NCBI GenBank assembly: GCA_031548875.1
Contig: JAVBQQ010000075.1
Coordinates: 1 to 17,583 of the forward strand
DNA: 17,583 nucleotides
Direction of reading: 5' to 3'
Origin: JAAYCI01 sp031548875
GTDB lineage: Bacteria > Bacillota > Clostridia > Oscillospirales > Ruminococcaceae
The position numbers and the translations under genes are program-made. Of this stretch, positions 1 through 7,428 are shown in pieces. A model generated the notes under the pieces. It did no database searches. It was given only the letters and a program-made list of their open reading frames with translations, and was not told the DNA's origin. The stretch's first letter is position 1, and each line of letters opens with the position of its first letter.

Positions 1-1
1 G

Positions 2-133
2 GACGAGGCGCCGCGCGGCGGGCAGGAGATGCAGCAGGTGCTGCTTGAGGCGCTTGCAAAGGTGGGTGATGGAACGGAAGAGGAGAAGCCGATGACGCCG
101 TTGCTGGACATGCTGATGGGCGGCGCAGGATGA
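2..133 (+). CDS. C-terminal end of an upstream phage protein, probably portal (partial)
   Basis: An open frame enters from the left edge and ends at a TGA at 131-133, giving 43 residues that finish in LLDMLMGGAG. The tail is hydrophilic and Glu/Gln-rich, with no recognisable motif. By position, directly before a scaffold-like and a capsid gene in a phage module, it is most simply the end of the portal protein. That is inference from gene order only; a small accessory head protein is equally possible. The start lies outside the window. Confidence 0.5.
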   Translation, partial: DEAPRGGQEMQQVLLEALAKVGDGTEEEKPMTPLLDMLMGGAG

Positions 134-149
134 ACGGGGGGAGGACGCG

Positions 150-359
150 ATGCTGAATTGTGACAGGTGCGGGTGTGAGGGGCGCGTGGCGCGGGTTTGT
201 GAAGAGGCCGGAGGAGAAACGGGCGCGCCAGGGGCATGGGTGCAGTATCTGTGCGCAAACCCCGCCTGCGAAAACAACCGCAGGATATTTGGCGAAGAGT
301 GGCTGGAGATGGGGGAAGACGTGGCTCCGCAGAGGGAAGCCGAACCCACAGACGGGTGA
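150..359 (+). CDS. Small zinc-ribbon-like phage protein
   Basis: This 69-residue protein starts at an ATG preceded by a purine-rich GGGGGGAGG (about 136-143) and lies 16 bases after the previous stop. It has two cysteine pairs, C4-x2-C7 (plus C9 and C17) near the N-terminus and C35-x4-C40 in the middle, which is the layout of a small zinc ribbon. The C-terminus is acidic and probably disordered. Small zinc-binding proteins are common between portal and scaffold genes in phages of clostridia, where they are mostly unassigned. No catalytic motif is visible, so a role in head assembly or DNA binding is a guess. The overlapping frames here (from 160 and 236) are shadows over this stretch. Confidence 0.6.
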   Translation: MLNCDRCGCEGRVARVCEEAGGETGAPGAWVQYLCANPACENNRRIFGEEWLEMGEDVAPQREAEPTDG

Positions 360-723
360 TAGGGAAGCCACGGGCGATTTGGCGCCGGGCAGAGCACTTT
401 TTGCAGCCACGACAGGTTTGTGGCGGGGGAAGGCGACGTGTGAACGGTGTGGAAGCAGGCGTGGATACGTGGTGCAGGGCTGTGGATGTGGGTTTTGGAA
501 AGGTAGAGGCCCGGGTAAACAAACCATGGGTTTTTATAGGCCGACGAGCGAGGGCAGGCGAAAGTGAGCTTTTGGCAGGCCTGCGTGGTAAGACCGGGAA
601 TGGTTATTGTCCCGCAGGAAGGGGGGCGCAGGGCCCGCTCCGCGGCGGGAGACCATTCAAAGATGCCGCCCCGGACCAGGGGCGACGAACGAAGTGACTT
701 TCAAACCAGAAAGGATGGGGACA
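360..723. other. 364-base gap without a convincing gene inside a phage structural operon
   Basis: No frame here has both a start with a ribosome binding site and natural-looking protein sequence. One frame (about 361-567) stays open and reads a C-x2-C...C-x-C pattern at 439-492, which could be a decayed or frameshifted second zinc ribbon, but it has no credible start. The right half can fold: CCTGCG (580-585) pairs with CGCAGG (613-618), GGGGCG (623-628) with CGCCCC (667-672), and CCCGC (634-638) with GCGGG (645-649) inside the latter. The gap ends at the scaffold gene's ribosome binding site. Confidence 0.4.
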
Positions 724-1368
724 ATGGACGAGTATATGGACGGGATGCTGGAGGGTAGCGCTAGCGCCGGGACGGCAGATGCGATAGACGTGCAGGACGG
801 CGCATACGCGGCGTATGAGGCCGGGGACAGGGAGCAGCAGACGTTGCGGCTGAAGTACAACGGCGAGGAGATGGACCTGCCGGTGGACGAGGTAGTGACG
901 CTGGCGCAGAAGGGTATGAACTACGACAAGGTGTATGCCCGGGCGCAGGCGGCGCAGGATACGCGCGAGGTGCGGATGATTGCACAGATGGCCGAGGTGA
1001 GCGGCATGGAGCCGGAGGAATACCTGGACAAGCTGGAAGAACAGCGGTTTGGCGACATGCTGGGCGGGATGGCGAGCGGGGAGGCCGAAGAGTTGCCCGC
1101 CGACGCCGACAGGGAGCTGGAGGGTTTTGTGGAGTTTGTGCGCAAGTACCCGGACATCGACGAGCTGCCCGCAGAGGCGGCCGCGCTGGTGCGGCGCGGC
1201 GTGCCGCCGCTGTACGCCTATGAGGCGTACGAAAATGCCCGCCTGCGGGCGGGCATTGCCGCACGGGAGGCGGACTGGAAAAACCGGGAAAACACACCCG
1301 GCAGCGCAGGGAGCCTAGGCGAGACGGCGGACAGCGACCCGTTTTTGACGGGGTTCCGCTATGAATGA
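724..1368 (+). CDS. Phage scaffolding-like protein
   Basis: This 214-residue acidic, Ala/Glu-rich and largely helical protein lies immediately before the major capsid gene, the usual place for a scaffolding protein that templates procapsid assembly and is then released. I chose the ATG at 724 because an AAAGGA motif (about 709-714) sits 9 bases upstream. The open frame extends back to 607, but the added residues are basic, Pro/Gly-rich and lack a ribosome binding site. Residues of about 40-70 (YNGEEMDLPVDEVVTLAQKG) and the acidic helical middle resemble phage 'capsid assembly scaffolding' annotations in Firmicutes. There is no protease motif. The assignment rests on position and composition more than on sequence signature. 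Confidence 0.65.
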   Translation: MDEYMDGMLEGSASAGTADAIDVQDGAYAAYEAGDREQQTLRLKYNGEEMDLPVDEVVTLAQKGMNYDKVYARAQAAQDTREVRMIAQMAEVSGMEPEEYLDKLEEQRFGDMLGGMASGEAEELPADADRELEGFVEFVRKYPDIDELPAEAAALVRRGVPPLYAYEAYENARLRAGIAAREADWKNRENTPGSAGSLGETADSDPFLTGFRYE

Positions 1369-1406
1369 AGAGGCGAAAACAAACATAAGGCAAAGGAGAA
1401 TGTGGA

Positions 1407-2471
1407 ATGGGACAGACGGTGAATCTGGGGATCAAGTATGAAAAGCAGATCCAGCAGCAGTTTTCGATTGGGAGCCTTTTGCAGAACAGGCTGGAGAACA
1501 ACCTGGATTTTGTGGGCGCGAAGACGGTGCGGGTGCATACGATCAACACCGTGGCGCTGAACGATTATGATCGCACGGCGCCCGGCAACCGCTATGGCGT
1601 GCCAGAGGAGTTGGGCGACAGCGTACAAGAACTGACCATGACCCAGGACAAGGGGTTTACGTCGATCGTGGACAAGGGCAACAGCCTGGACCAGGCGATT
1701 AATAAAGCGGGGAAGTTCGTGCGGGCGGAGATAGACGAAGTGGTGATACCGACGAAGGACAGGTACGGCTTTGTGAAGCTGGCAAAGGGCGCCGGCAGCA
1801 TCCTGACCAACACAGCGGCGCTGGACGGGAATAATGTGATCGAGCGGATGGGCGCTGCGCGCAGCTTGTTTTTGAACACGCGCGTGCCCCGCGTTGGACG
1901 CACCTGGTTTGTGCGCAGCGAGGTGTATGACGCGCTGGTGAAGACAGAACAGTTCAAAAATATCGGGCAGATGGGCGGCAAGGCCATCGCGACCGGGCAG
2001 GTGGGCGAGATCTTTGGCAGCCCGGTTGTGGAGGTGCCGGAAGACCTGATGCCCGCCGGGGTGAATTTCCTTTTGGTGCACAAGAGCGCGGCGAGCAGCC
2101 CGAGCAAGATCGCCGATACGAAGGTGCACATCGACCCGCCCGGCATCAGCGGGCATCTGGTGGAGGGGCGCTACTACTGGGATACCTTCATCTTTGGCGC
2201 GAAGGCCGGCGGTATTTATGTGGACCTGAAGACCGGAGACGGCGTGCAGCAGCTGGCGGCGCCGGTGATTGGGGCGGGTGGCGCCATCAGCGGTGTGGCG
2301 GGCGGCGCCACCGTGCGCTACACGCTGGACGGTACCGATTCGCGCTATTCGATGAGCGCGAAGGAGGGTACGGCGACAGGCGCCGGTGCAGGCGTGACCG
2401 TGCGGGCGTACCAGTTTGCGGGCGAGGATGAGAAGAGCTATCCTTCCAAGCTGGCGGAAAAGACACTGTAA
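1407..2471 (+). CDS. Phage major capsid protein with chitobiase-type C-terminal domain
   Basis: This 354-residue protein follows the scaffold gene by 38 bases and has a strong AAAGGAG ribosome binding site at about 1392-1397. Residues 1 to about 275 have the look of an HK97-fold coat protein: an N-terminal helix, a beta-rich E-loop/P-domain-like part, and a stretch around GQVGEIFGSPVVEVPEDLMP typical of the A-domain of Firmicute phage capsids. Residues from about 285 to 354 are different. A Gly/Ala-rich linker leads into RYTLDGTDSRYS (304-315) and ends in a TVRAYQFAGEDEKSYPS strand pattern. This matches the chitobiase/beta-hexosaminidase C-terminal (CHB_HEX_C) Ig-like fold, which reads 'YTLDGTDP...S..Y....TVKA'. 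Surface Ig-like domains on capsids are known decorations and often bind glycans. The family call is confident; the exact capsid subfamily is not. Confidence 0.85.
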   Translation: MGQTVNLGIKYEKQIQQQFSIGSLLQNRLENNLDFVGAKTVRVHTINTVALNDYDRTAPGNRYGVPEELGDSVQELTMTQDKGFTSIVDKGNSLDQAINKAGKFVRAEIDEVVIPTKDRYGFVKLAKGAGSILTNTAALDGNNVIERMGAARSLFLNTRVPRVGRTWFVRSEVYDALVKTEQFKNIGQMGGKAIATGQVGEIFGSPVVEVPEDLMPAGVNFLLVHKSAASSPSKIADTKVHIDPPGISGHLVEGRYYWDTFIFGAKAGGIYVDLKTGDGVQQLAAPVIGAGGAISGVAGGATVRYTLDGTDSRYSMSAKEGTATGAGAGVTVRAYQFAGEDEKSYPSKLAEKTL

Positions 2472-2485
2472 GAAGGACAAGGGCC

Positions 2486-2512
2486 GGGGCGCGGGCAGTG
2501 TGCCCGTGCCCC
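2486..2512 (+). other. Strong hairpin after the capsid gene
   Basis: GGGGCGCGGGC (2486-2496) pairs with GCCCGTGCCCC (2502-2512) around a 5-base loop, giving 11 pairs with one G-T wobble. It begins 14 bases after the capsid stop and is not followed by a T-run, so it is more likely an mRNA-stabilising or partly terminating hairpin than a full terminator. Such elements often keep capsid transcripts more abundant than downstream tail genes. Confidence 0.6.
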
Positions 2513-2547
2513 GAGACCTTATGATTTTGTGAAAAGGAGGGCCACAG

Positions 2548-2919
2548 GTGAAGGCGAGAGAGATATTCGGGCTGGCCTGTTCATACATATCAGAGCAGCC
2601 GAGCGAGAGCGGGGAGCTGGCGGAGCTGGCGCCGGCGTGGCTGGACGTGCTGGCGGCCGAGGTGCTGCCATATGAGAACGCCTTGCGCAGGTACCGGGGC
2701 CAAGCGGAGCTGGAAAAGGCGCCGCGGGTGGAGGAATTGGAGGCTGAGATTGCATACAGCGCGGAACTGTGTGTGCCGGCCATGGTGTACGGGCTGGCGG
2801 CGCAGCTGCTGCTGGATGATGAGAATGATGCGCGGGCGCAGGATTTTCGCAACTATTATGTGGTGGCGCTGCGTGAGTGCTTGCGGGCGCACGAGGAGCG
2901 GACGGCGGACCTGTATTGA
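2548..2919 (+). CDS. Phage head-tail connector-like protein
   Basis: This 123-residue, almost wholly helical acidic protein starts at a GTG with a near-perfect AAAAGGAGG at 2532-2540, 7 bases upstream. It lies between the capsid gene and the 639-residue nozzle-like gene. Size, helical character and position match the gp4/gp6-type adaptor that docks on the portal after DNA packaging (for example the P22 gp4 tail accessory factor). No diagnostic motif is seen, so the call depends on synteny. The segment LCVPAMVYGLAAQLLLDDEND forms an amphipathic helix that could pack against a ring neighbour. Confidence 0.55.
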   Translation: MKAREIFGLACSYISEQPSESGELAELAPAWLDVLAAEVLPYENALRRYRGQAELEKAPRVEELEAEIAYSAELCVPAMVYGLAAQLLLDDENDARAQDFRNYYVVALRECLRAHEERTADLY

Positions 2920-2951
2920 AGCAGGACAGATGAGGAAGGAGGGGATGGGCG

Positions 2952-4871
2952 ATGCCTGAGGTACTGTACCGCCAGAAGGACGGCCAGGGACGGAGAAGCA
3001 TCGTGCTGGACCGGTTCCGCGGAGTGGACCTGACGAGCGGGCCGATGAATGTGGACGCATCCCGCAGCCCGGACGCGCTGAACATGATGCCCAACGACGA
3101 CGGGTTCCCGGTGAAGCGGAAGGGATACAACACGATAGAGCAGTACGACGGGGCAGTATACGGAGCGTACAGCCTTGTGGACGGGGAAAAGGTGGTTCAT
3201 CTGGTACATGCGGGCAGCAAGCTGTACTGCGGGGGCGTGGCGATTGCCACGGAGATGGCCCTGGCGCCGAGCATGGCCGTGCAGATGGCATACAAGGCAT
3301 ACAACGACACGGACGAGGAGATGCCCAAACCGATGCTGTGGATTGTGGACGGGAAGACCTACCGGTGTTTTGACGGCGAGACTGTGCGAACGGTGAGCGA
3401 GATTGCGACGGTGCCGCTGGTGACCATCGCGAAGCCGCCCAACGGGATGGGTGGGACGAGCTACCTGCCCATCAACATGCTGAGCGCGCGGCGAACGGAT
3501 AGCTTCCAGGGCACGGAGGAGGACACGGTGTACTACCTGACGTCGCTGGGACTTTCAAGCAGCGAAGTAAAGGTGGAAACGTTGAGCGCAGACGGGATAT
3601 TTGTGGAGCAGAAGAGTGGGTATACCGTGAACCCCATGCTGGGACGGGTTACGTTCACGATTGCCCCCGGGCCGAGCCCTGTGAAGGGGGCGGACAATGT
3701 GCGCATCACCTACCAGAGGGCCAGCAAGGCGGACACGATCGGGAGGTGCAATATCATTGTATCGTACGGGCTGAATGGAGCGAAAGATCGCGTGTTTTTG
3801 AGCGGGCGGCCGGACGCGCAGAATGTGGACCATTGGAGCGACTACCGGGACCCGACCTATATAGGGGATACCTTTTACGCGTGCGTGGGGCAGGCTGGCA
3901 ACCCGATTGTGGGGTACAGCCAGGTGGGCAACAAGATGGTGATACACAAGCGGGGCGAGGAGAACGGCTGCAACGCCGTGGTACGGACGGGCGAATTTGG
4001 GGAGAGCGACATGTTTGTGGAGTATACCTCTTTCCCGGTGGAGAACGTGCTGCAGGGCGAGGGGGCGATTTCGCACCGGACGATTGGGCATGTGCCCAAC
4101 GAGCCGCTATTCCTGACGAGGCAGGGCGTGTTTGCGCTGACGAGCAACGATGTGACGGGAGAGCGATATATGCAGTGCCGCAGTTATTATCTGAACGGAG
4201 CGTTGCTGCGGGAGCGGGAGCTGAACAATGCCTGCGCCACGGTGTTTGGAAGGTTTTATGTGCTGGCGGTGGGCGGAAAAATGTACCTGCTGGATACGGG
4301 GCAGAAACAGTACGACGGGGCGAGCCCGCACAGTGCGTTCCAGTACGAGGGGTATGTGTGGACGGATCTGCCGGCGACGATCGTATTTGTGCGGGCGGAC
4401 CCGGCAAGCGGCGAGGAGACGCTGTGTTTTGGTACGGCAGGCGGACGCGTGTGCGCCTTTGGGACCGGGGCGAAGGCGGCGGACTACGCCGACGACGGCA
4501 GGGTAATCGAGTGCTACTGGACCACGCCGCTGCTGAGCCTTGGCACGTTTGCGCGACGCAAGACGGTGAGCGGCGTGTGGGTGGTGAGCCAGCCGTACAC
4601 CCGCTCGGGCGGGGAGATCCTGTACATGAGCGACCGGGAGACGGCTCGGGCGGCATATGGGTATGAGCTGGACATCCTGGATTTTGGTGACATCGATTTC
4701 GCACGGTTTTGCTTCAACGCACTGGACAGGCCGGCGATCGTGCCGGGCGGGAAGAAGGCCAAAAAGGTGAAGCTGTTTTCGGTGCGGGTGGCAAACAGCA
4801 AGCTGAATGAAGCGTTTGGGCTGGAAGCGATACAGATCGAGTTCCGCGCGGGCGGGAAGGTGCGCAGATGA
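2952..4871 (+). CDS. Phage tail nozzle / packaged-DNA-stabilisation-like protein
   Basis: This 639-residue protein has an AAGGAGGGG ribosome binding site 7 bases before the ATG. It opens with a motif near residues 22-57 (FRGVDLTS..., then SPDALNMMPNDDGFPVKRKG). This motif is seen in large virion proteins that plug or extend the head-tail channel of short-tailed phages, such as P22 gp10 or T7 gp12-like nozzles. The middle (about 275-335) has RVFLSGRPDAQNVDHWSDYRD followed by a strand-rich VGYSQVGNKMVIHKRGE stretch, which looks like blades of a beta-propeller. Repeated beta-strand and Asp/Gly turn patterns continue to the C-terminus. It has no transmembrane segment. The exact role is inferred from these motifs and from following a connector-like gene; a tail-hub or receptor-binding structure is the main alternative. 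Confidence 0.6.
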   Translation: MPEVLYRQKDGQGRRSIVLDRFRGVDLTSGPMNVDASRSPDALNMMPNDDGFPVKRKGYNTIEQYDGAVYGAYSLVDGEKVVHLVHAGSKLYCGGVAIATEMALAPSMAVQMAYKAYNDTDEEMPKPMLWIVDGKTYRCFDGETVRTVSEIATVPLVTIAKPPNGMGGTSYLPINMLSARRTDSFQGTEEDTVYYLTSLGLSSSEVKVETLSADGIFVEQKSGYTVNPMLGRVTFTIAPGPSPVKGADNVRITYQRASKADTIGRCNIIVSYGLNGAKDRVFLSGRPDAQNVDHWSDYRDPTYIGDTFYACVGQAGNPIVGYSQVGNKMVIHKRGEENGCNAVVRTGEFGESDMFVEYTSFPVENVLQGEGAISHRTIGHVPNEPLFLTRQGVFALTSNDVTGERYMQCRSYYLNGALLRERELNNACATVFGRFYVLAVGGKMYLLDTGQKQYDGASPHSAFQYEGYVWTDLPATIVFVRADPASGEETLCFGTAGGRVCAFGTGAKAADYADDGRVIECYWTTPLLSLGTFARRKTVSGVWVVSQPYTRSGGEILYMSDRETARAAYGYELDILDFGDIDFARFCFNALDRPAIVPGGKKAKKVKLFSVRVANSKLNEAFGLEAIQIEFRAGGKVRR

Positions 4872-4961
4872 GCTTTGGCAGCCGGTGTGGTGGTGGACAC
4901 GGAGAAGGCACATGCCGGGGCGCGGTGCCGCAGGAGCGGAGCAAAGAGAGGAAAGGAAAAT

Positions 4962-5258
4962 ATGGACTGGACGATGTGGGTGTCGGCCGGGTGCGCAGTG
5001 GCGGCGGCGACAGTATCGTACCGCGCGCTGCGGCACACGAGGAAGAAGGACCTGGCACAGGACGGCAAGGACACGGGCGTGCTGATGGCGGACATACAAT
5101 ATGTAAAGGCGGGCGTTGACGACATCAAGTGGGAACAGAGGGAACAGGGGAAAAAGAATATGGAGATGATCTCCAGATTGGCAAGTGTGGAGGCGTCTTT
5201 GAGCCAGGCAAACGAACGGATATGGGCGCTGGAGCAGCGGACGTGGGACGGCGGCTAA
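4962..5258 (+). CDS. Phage membrane/coiled-coil protein of the lysis region (XhlA-like possibility)
   Basis: This 98-residue protein has one N-terminal transmembrane segment (residues about 5-20, MWVSAGCAVAAATVSY), a basic stop-transfer patch (RALRHTRKKD) and a C-terminal coiled coil (about 45-95). I chose the ATG at 4962 because AGAGGAAAGG lies just upstream; earlier starts at 4868 and 4875 give unnatural Gly/Arg-rich sequence and no good ribosome binding site. Its position just before the holin suggests a lysis or holin-partner protein. Haemolysin XhlA-type phage proteins have a similar coil plus one membrane span, though usually with the span at the C-terminus. Function is inferred. Confidence 0.55.
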   Translation: MDWTMWVSAGCAVAAATVSYRALRHTRKKDLAQDGKDTGVLMADIQYVKAGVDDIKWEQREQGKKNMEMISRLASVEASLSQANERIWALEQRTWDGG

Positions 5259-5427
5259 AAAACGGCACAACGTTGAGAGAAATGATCAGGGCGCGGGAAT
5301 TTTTTTGAAAGACAGGAAAGACAAAAGTTTGTTGCAAATGATTTTGGAAGATGCGGTGCGGGAAAAGAGCGGCAACCTGGCCGGAGATACTCTGCGCGGT
5401 GTTGCCATGGCTGGAGGTGAAGTGAGG

Positions 5428-5700
5428 ATGAAGCTGAATGTAGGTGTGCGCGCGCGCAACCCGTTGTTTTGGGTGCAGGTGGCGTTGGCGCTGGTGGTGC
5501 CGTTGATGGGGTATTTTGGGATGTCGGCCGAGCAGCTGACAAGCTGGGCGGCGCTGGGCAGCTTGGTGGCCGACGCGGCCAAAAACCCATATGTGCTGAC
5601 GATGGCGGCGGTGAGTGTGTGGAACGCGGTGAACGACCCGACGACGAAGGGGATGGGTGATAGTGCGATGGCGATGAAGCACAAAAAACCGGCCGCGTGA
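5428..5700 (+). CDS. phiLC3-family phage holin
   Basis: This 90-residue protein starts at the ATG at 5428 with GGAGGTGA at 5413-5420, 7 bases upstream. The frame is open back to 5305, but the added N-terminus is not membrane-like and lacks a good ribosome binding site, and known family members begin just before the motif seen here at residue 9 (RNPLFWVQVALALVVPLMGY). The C-terminal half carries the family hallmark NPYVLTMAAVSVWNAVNDPTTKG followed by a basic tail. Holins of this family insert in the host membrane, with two hydrophobic segments (about 10-30 and 45-65), and time the release of endolysin. No endolysin gene is adjacent, which is odd for this family. Confidence 0.9.
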   Translation: MKLNVGVRARNPLFWVQVALALVVPLMGYFGMSAEQLTSWAALGSLVADAAKNPYVLTMAAVSVWNAVNDPTTKGMGDSAMAMKHKKPAA

Positions 5701-5737
5701 GTGCAAAAAATGAAAAAAGGGATGGGAGGACGAGAGG

Positions 5738-6652
5738 ATGCCCCAAGTGGAGGGAGACGGGCGCGGCAAGATCGTGACTGCGCCGGACGGGACGAGGTAT
5801 TATGCGGACACCCAAAAGACAACGGTGACGACGAAAAAGAACGGCGGCAAGGGTGGCGGCAAAAAAAGCAGTGGACGCCGCAGCGGCGGGAGCAGGAGAA
5901 GCGGAACGGACTTGAGCGCTATAGAGTTGCGGGCGCGCCTGAAGGAAGAAGAAGAGGCGAGAAAAGCTGCGCGGGAGATAGAGAAAGAGGAACGACAGGC
6001 AAAACGGAAGGCTGAGGAGGAAGCCAGGAAGGCAAAGCAGAAAGCCATGGAGGAAAGGAGGAAAAAGGAAGAACGCGCTGAGGCGATGGCGCAGCTGATG
6101 GGCTTTCTGGAGCAGCAGCTGAATGAAGAATTGGTGAGCGCACAGAGGTGGTACGACAACCAGATGATGTCGGTCGAAGACCTGTACAAGGGGATGGATA
6201 TGAGCCTTGCGCAGGAGCGCGACCAGACGCTGGAAGGCTTGAAGAGCGACTACGACGCAGGGAAGAAAAAAACGAACAAAGGGATTGACAACCAGCTGAC
6301 CGAAGCGTATGTACAAAAGATGATGAACGAACGCGGCCTTGGGCAGAAGATGGCCGCGCTGGGGCAGAGCGGGGGGCCTTCGGAGAGCATCTTGTTAGGA
6401 CTGGCGAACCTGTACGGCAAAAATGTGAGCGCACTGGAAACGACGAGGGCGAGCGCGTTGTCGGACCAATGGCTGGCGTACAACAATGCAAAGCGGGATG
6501 CAGAGGGCAGTTACCTGAAGAGTCTTTCCAGCAACAAGAACAACCTGATAAAAGACAAGCAGAGTGTGAGCAGCAGCTACGCGGATATGATAAGCAAAGC
6601 GCGCGGGGAATATGACAAGAGGAAGGCGACCGCATTGCAGCAGATGATTTGA
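5738..6652 (+). CDS. Coiled-coil phage virion protein, possible ejection/pilot protein
   Basis: This 304-residue protein follows the holin by 37 bases, with GGGAGGA at 5724-5730, 7 bases before the ATG. Residues about 30-58 are a Lys/Gly/Ser/Arg-rich disordered stretch, and residues about 58-135 form an extremely charged Glu/Lys/Arg coiled coil. The rest is helical and polar, with a short glycine-serine-rich piece around ERGLGQKMAALGQSGGPSES (about 197-216). That piece, with an AL..TRASALS helix after it, recalls internal virion or ejection proteins of short-tailed phages. It has no enzyme motif and no membrane span. I do not recognise a named family; the ejection role is inference from composition and from being the last virion-like gene of the module. 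Confidence 0.5.
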   Translation: MPQVEGDGRGKIVTAPDGTRYYADTQKTTVTTKKNGGKGGGKKSSGRRSGGSRRSGTDLSAIELRARLKEEEEARKAAREIEKEERQAKRKAEEEARKAKQKAMEERRKKEERAEAMAQLMGFLEQQLNEELVSAQRWYDNQMMSVEDLYKGMDMSLAQERDQTLEGLKSDYDAGKKKTNKGIDNQLTEAYVQKMMNERGLGQKMAALGQSGGPSESILLGLANLYGKNVSALETTRASALSDQWLAYNNAKRDAEGSYLKSLSSNKNNLIKDKQSVSSSYADMISKARGEYDKRKATALQQMI

Positions 6653-6750
6653 GCAGAAATATTCCAGACGATGGTATGCATATGACGCGTGATTTGCGGC
6701 GGATGGAAAAGACGGATGATATATGATATGCTGCACTTGGAGGTGCTTTG

Positions 6751-7275
6751 ATGAAAAAGGTGATGGTTGTGCTTGCCTGTGCAGCGATGCTGTTTTTTCT
6801 TCCTTCATGCGCGGTTTTTGAGGGATTGGAGCGTATGGAGTGGAGCTTTGACGAACGAGGGGAACAATTGTTTTTGCAACTTATAGACGTTTTGGAAAAT
6901 GGGGACGAGGATGAATATATCGGGCTGTTCTTCCCTGAATGCGGCGCGGAATACCCGGTGCAGCTGAAAGAGAACTACCGGGAAATGTCGGCTTATTATC
7001 AGGGGACGATGGAAAGTTATGTTCGGGTTTTTGCCACCATTGGAGAAATGGGACAGTATGTGGACGGAAAACTGACTTCTGCCTCGGATGTACTCCCCCT
7101 GCGGGGGGAAGACGCAGACGCGCCGAATACCTACCTGAACTATACCTATCGGGTACAGACGGACAAAGGGGATTATCTGGTGGCCTATGAGTGGATCGCC
7201 TATCAAGGCGGGGATTCGGGGTTTGTTTCCATTCACGTGGCTGAGTTTGGCGTGGGTATCAAGTTCAGGTATTGA
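6751..7275 (+). CDS. Secreted lipoprotein, DUF5104-like
   Basis: This 174-residue protein has a clear lipoprotein signal: MKK, a hydrophobic core, then FLPSC with the lipidated Cys at residue 20. I chose ATG 6751 over TTG 6748 because GGAGG at 6739-6743 is well spaced for it. The mature part is acidic, with LFLQLIDVLENGDEDEYIGLF early on. This resembles the small clostridial lipoproteins grouped as DUF5104, which have an NTF2/SnoaL-like flavour in which a helix is followed by curved beta strands (TYLNYTYRVQTDKGDYLVAYEW). Function is unknown. It lies 98 bases after the last phage gene and is less GC-rich than its neighbours, so it may be host DNA flanking the prophage or a phage cargo gene; the sequence does not decide. 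Confidence 0.6.
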   Translation: MKKVMVVLACAAMLFFLPSCAVFEGLERMEWSFDERGEQLFLQLIDVLENGDEDEYIGLFFPECGAEYPVQLKENYREMSAYYQGTMESYVRVFATIGEMGQYVDGKLTSASDVLPLRGEDADAPNTYLNYTYRVQTDKGDYLVAYEWIAYQGGDSGFVSIHVAEFGVGIKFRY

Positions 7276-7357
7276 TGAACGCTGCGGTGAGTGGATGGCA
7301 AACCCTGCAAGACAAGAAGAGCGGCATTGAAAGCGCTGGAGACGCCCGGGCATGTAG

Positions 7358-7392
7358 ATGGCCCCGGCAAGCAGGGAGCTTGCCGGGGCCAT
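7358..7392. terminator. Perfect 14-bp stem-loop between convergent genes
   Basis: ATGGCCCCGGCAAG (7358-7371) is exactly complementary to 7379-7392 around a 7-base loop. It lies between the lipoprotein gene (+) and the transporter operon (-), where a two-way terminator is expected. Neither side has a clear T-run, so termination is inferred from placement and stem strength. Confidence 0.6.
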
Positions 7393-7428
7393 ATGGTAAT
7401 GGGTGTGCAAAGCGTGGGTTATTCGGTT

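Noticed and set aside
160..697. Two overlapping + frames (160-567 and 236-697)
   Set aside because: Both overlap the zinc-ribbon gene and read Arg/Gly-rich sequence without credible starts. Only the 439-492 cysteine pattern was kept, as a weak note.
1359..2852. 497-residue open frame on the - strand
   Set aside because: Antisense to the capsid and connector genes, which have good ribosome binding sites and recognisable sequence.
4868..5119. Gene starting at the ATGA overlap with the nozzle-like gene
   Set aside because: The ATGA overlap looks like translational coupling, but the product is Gly/Arg-rich nonsense. The frame starting at 4962 gives a normal membrane/coiled-coil protein.
5305..5427. 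Longer N-terminus for the holin
   Set aside because: The upstream TTG has no ribosome binding site, and family members begin at the position of the 5428 ATG, which has GGAGGTGA.
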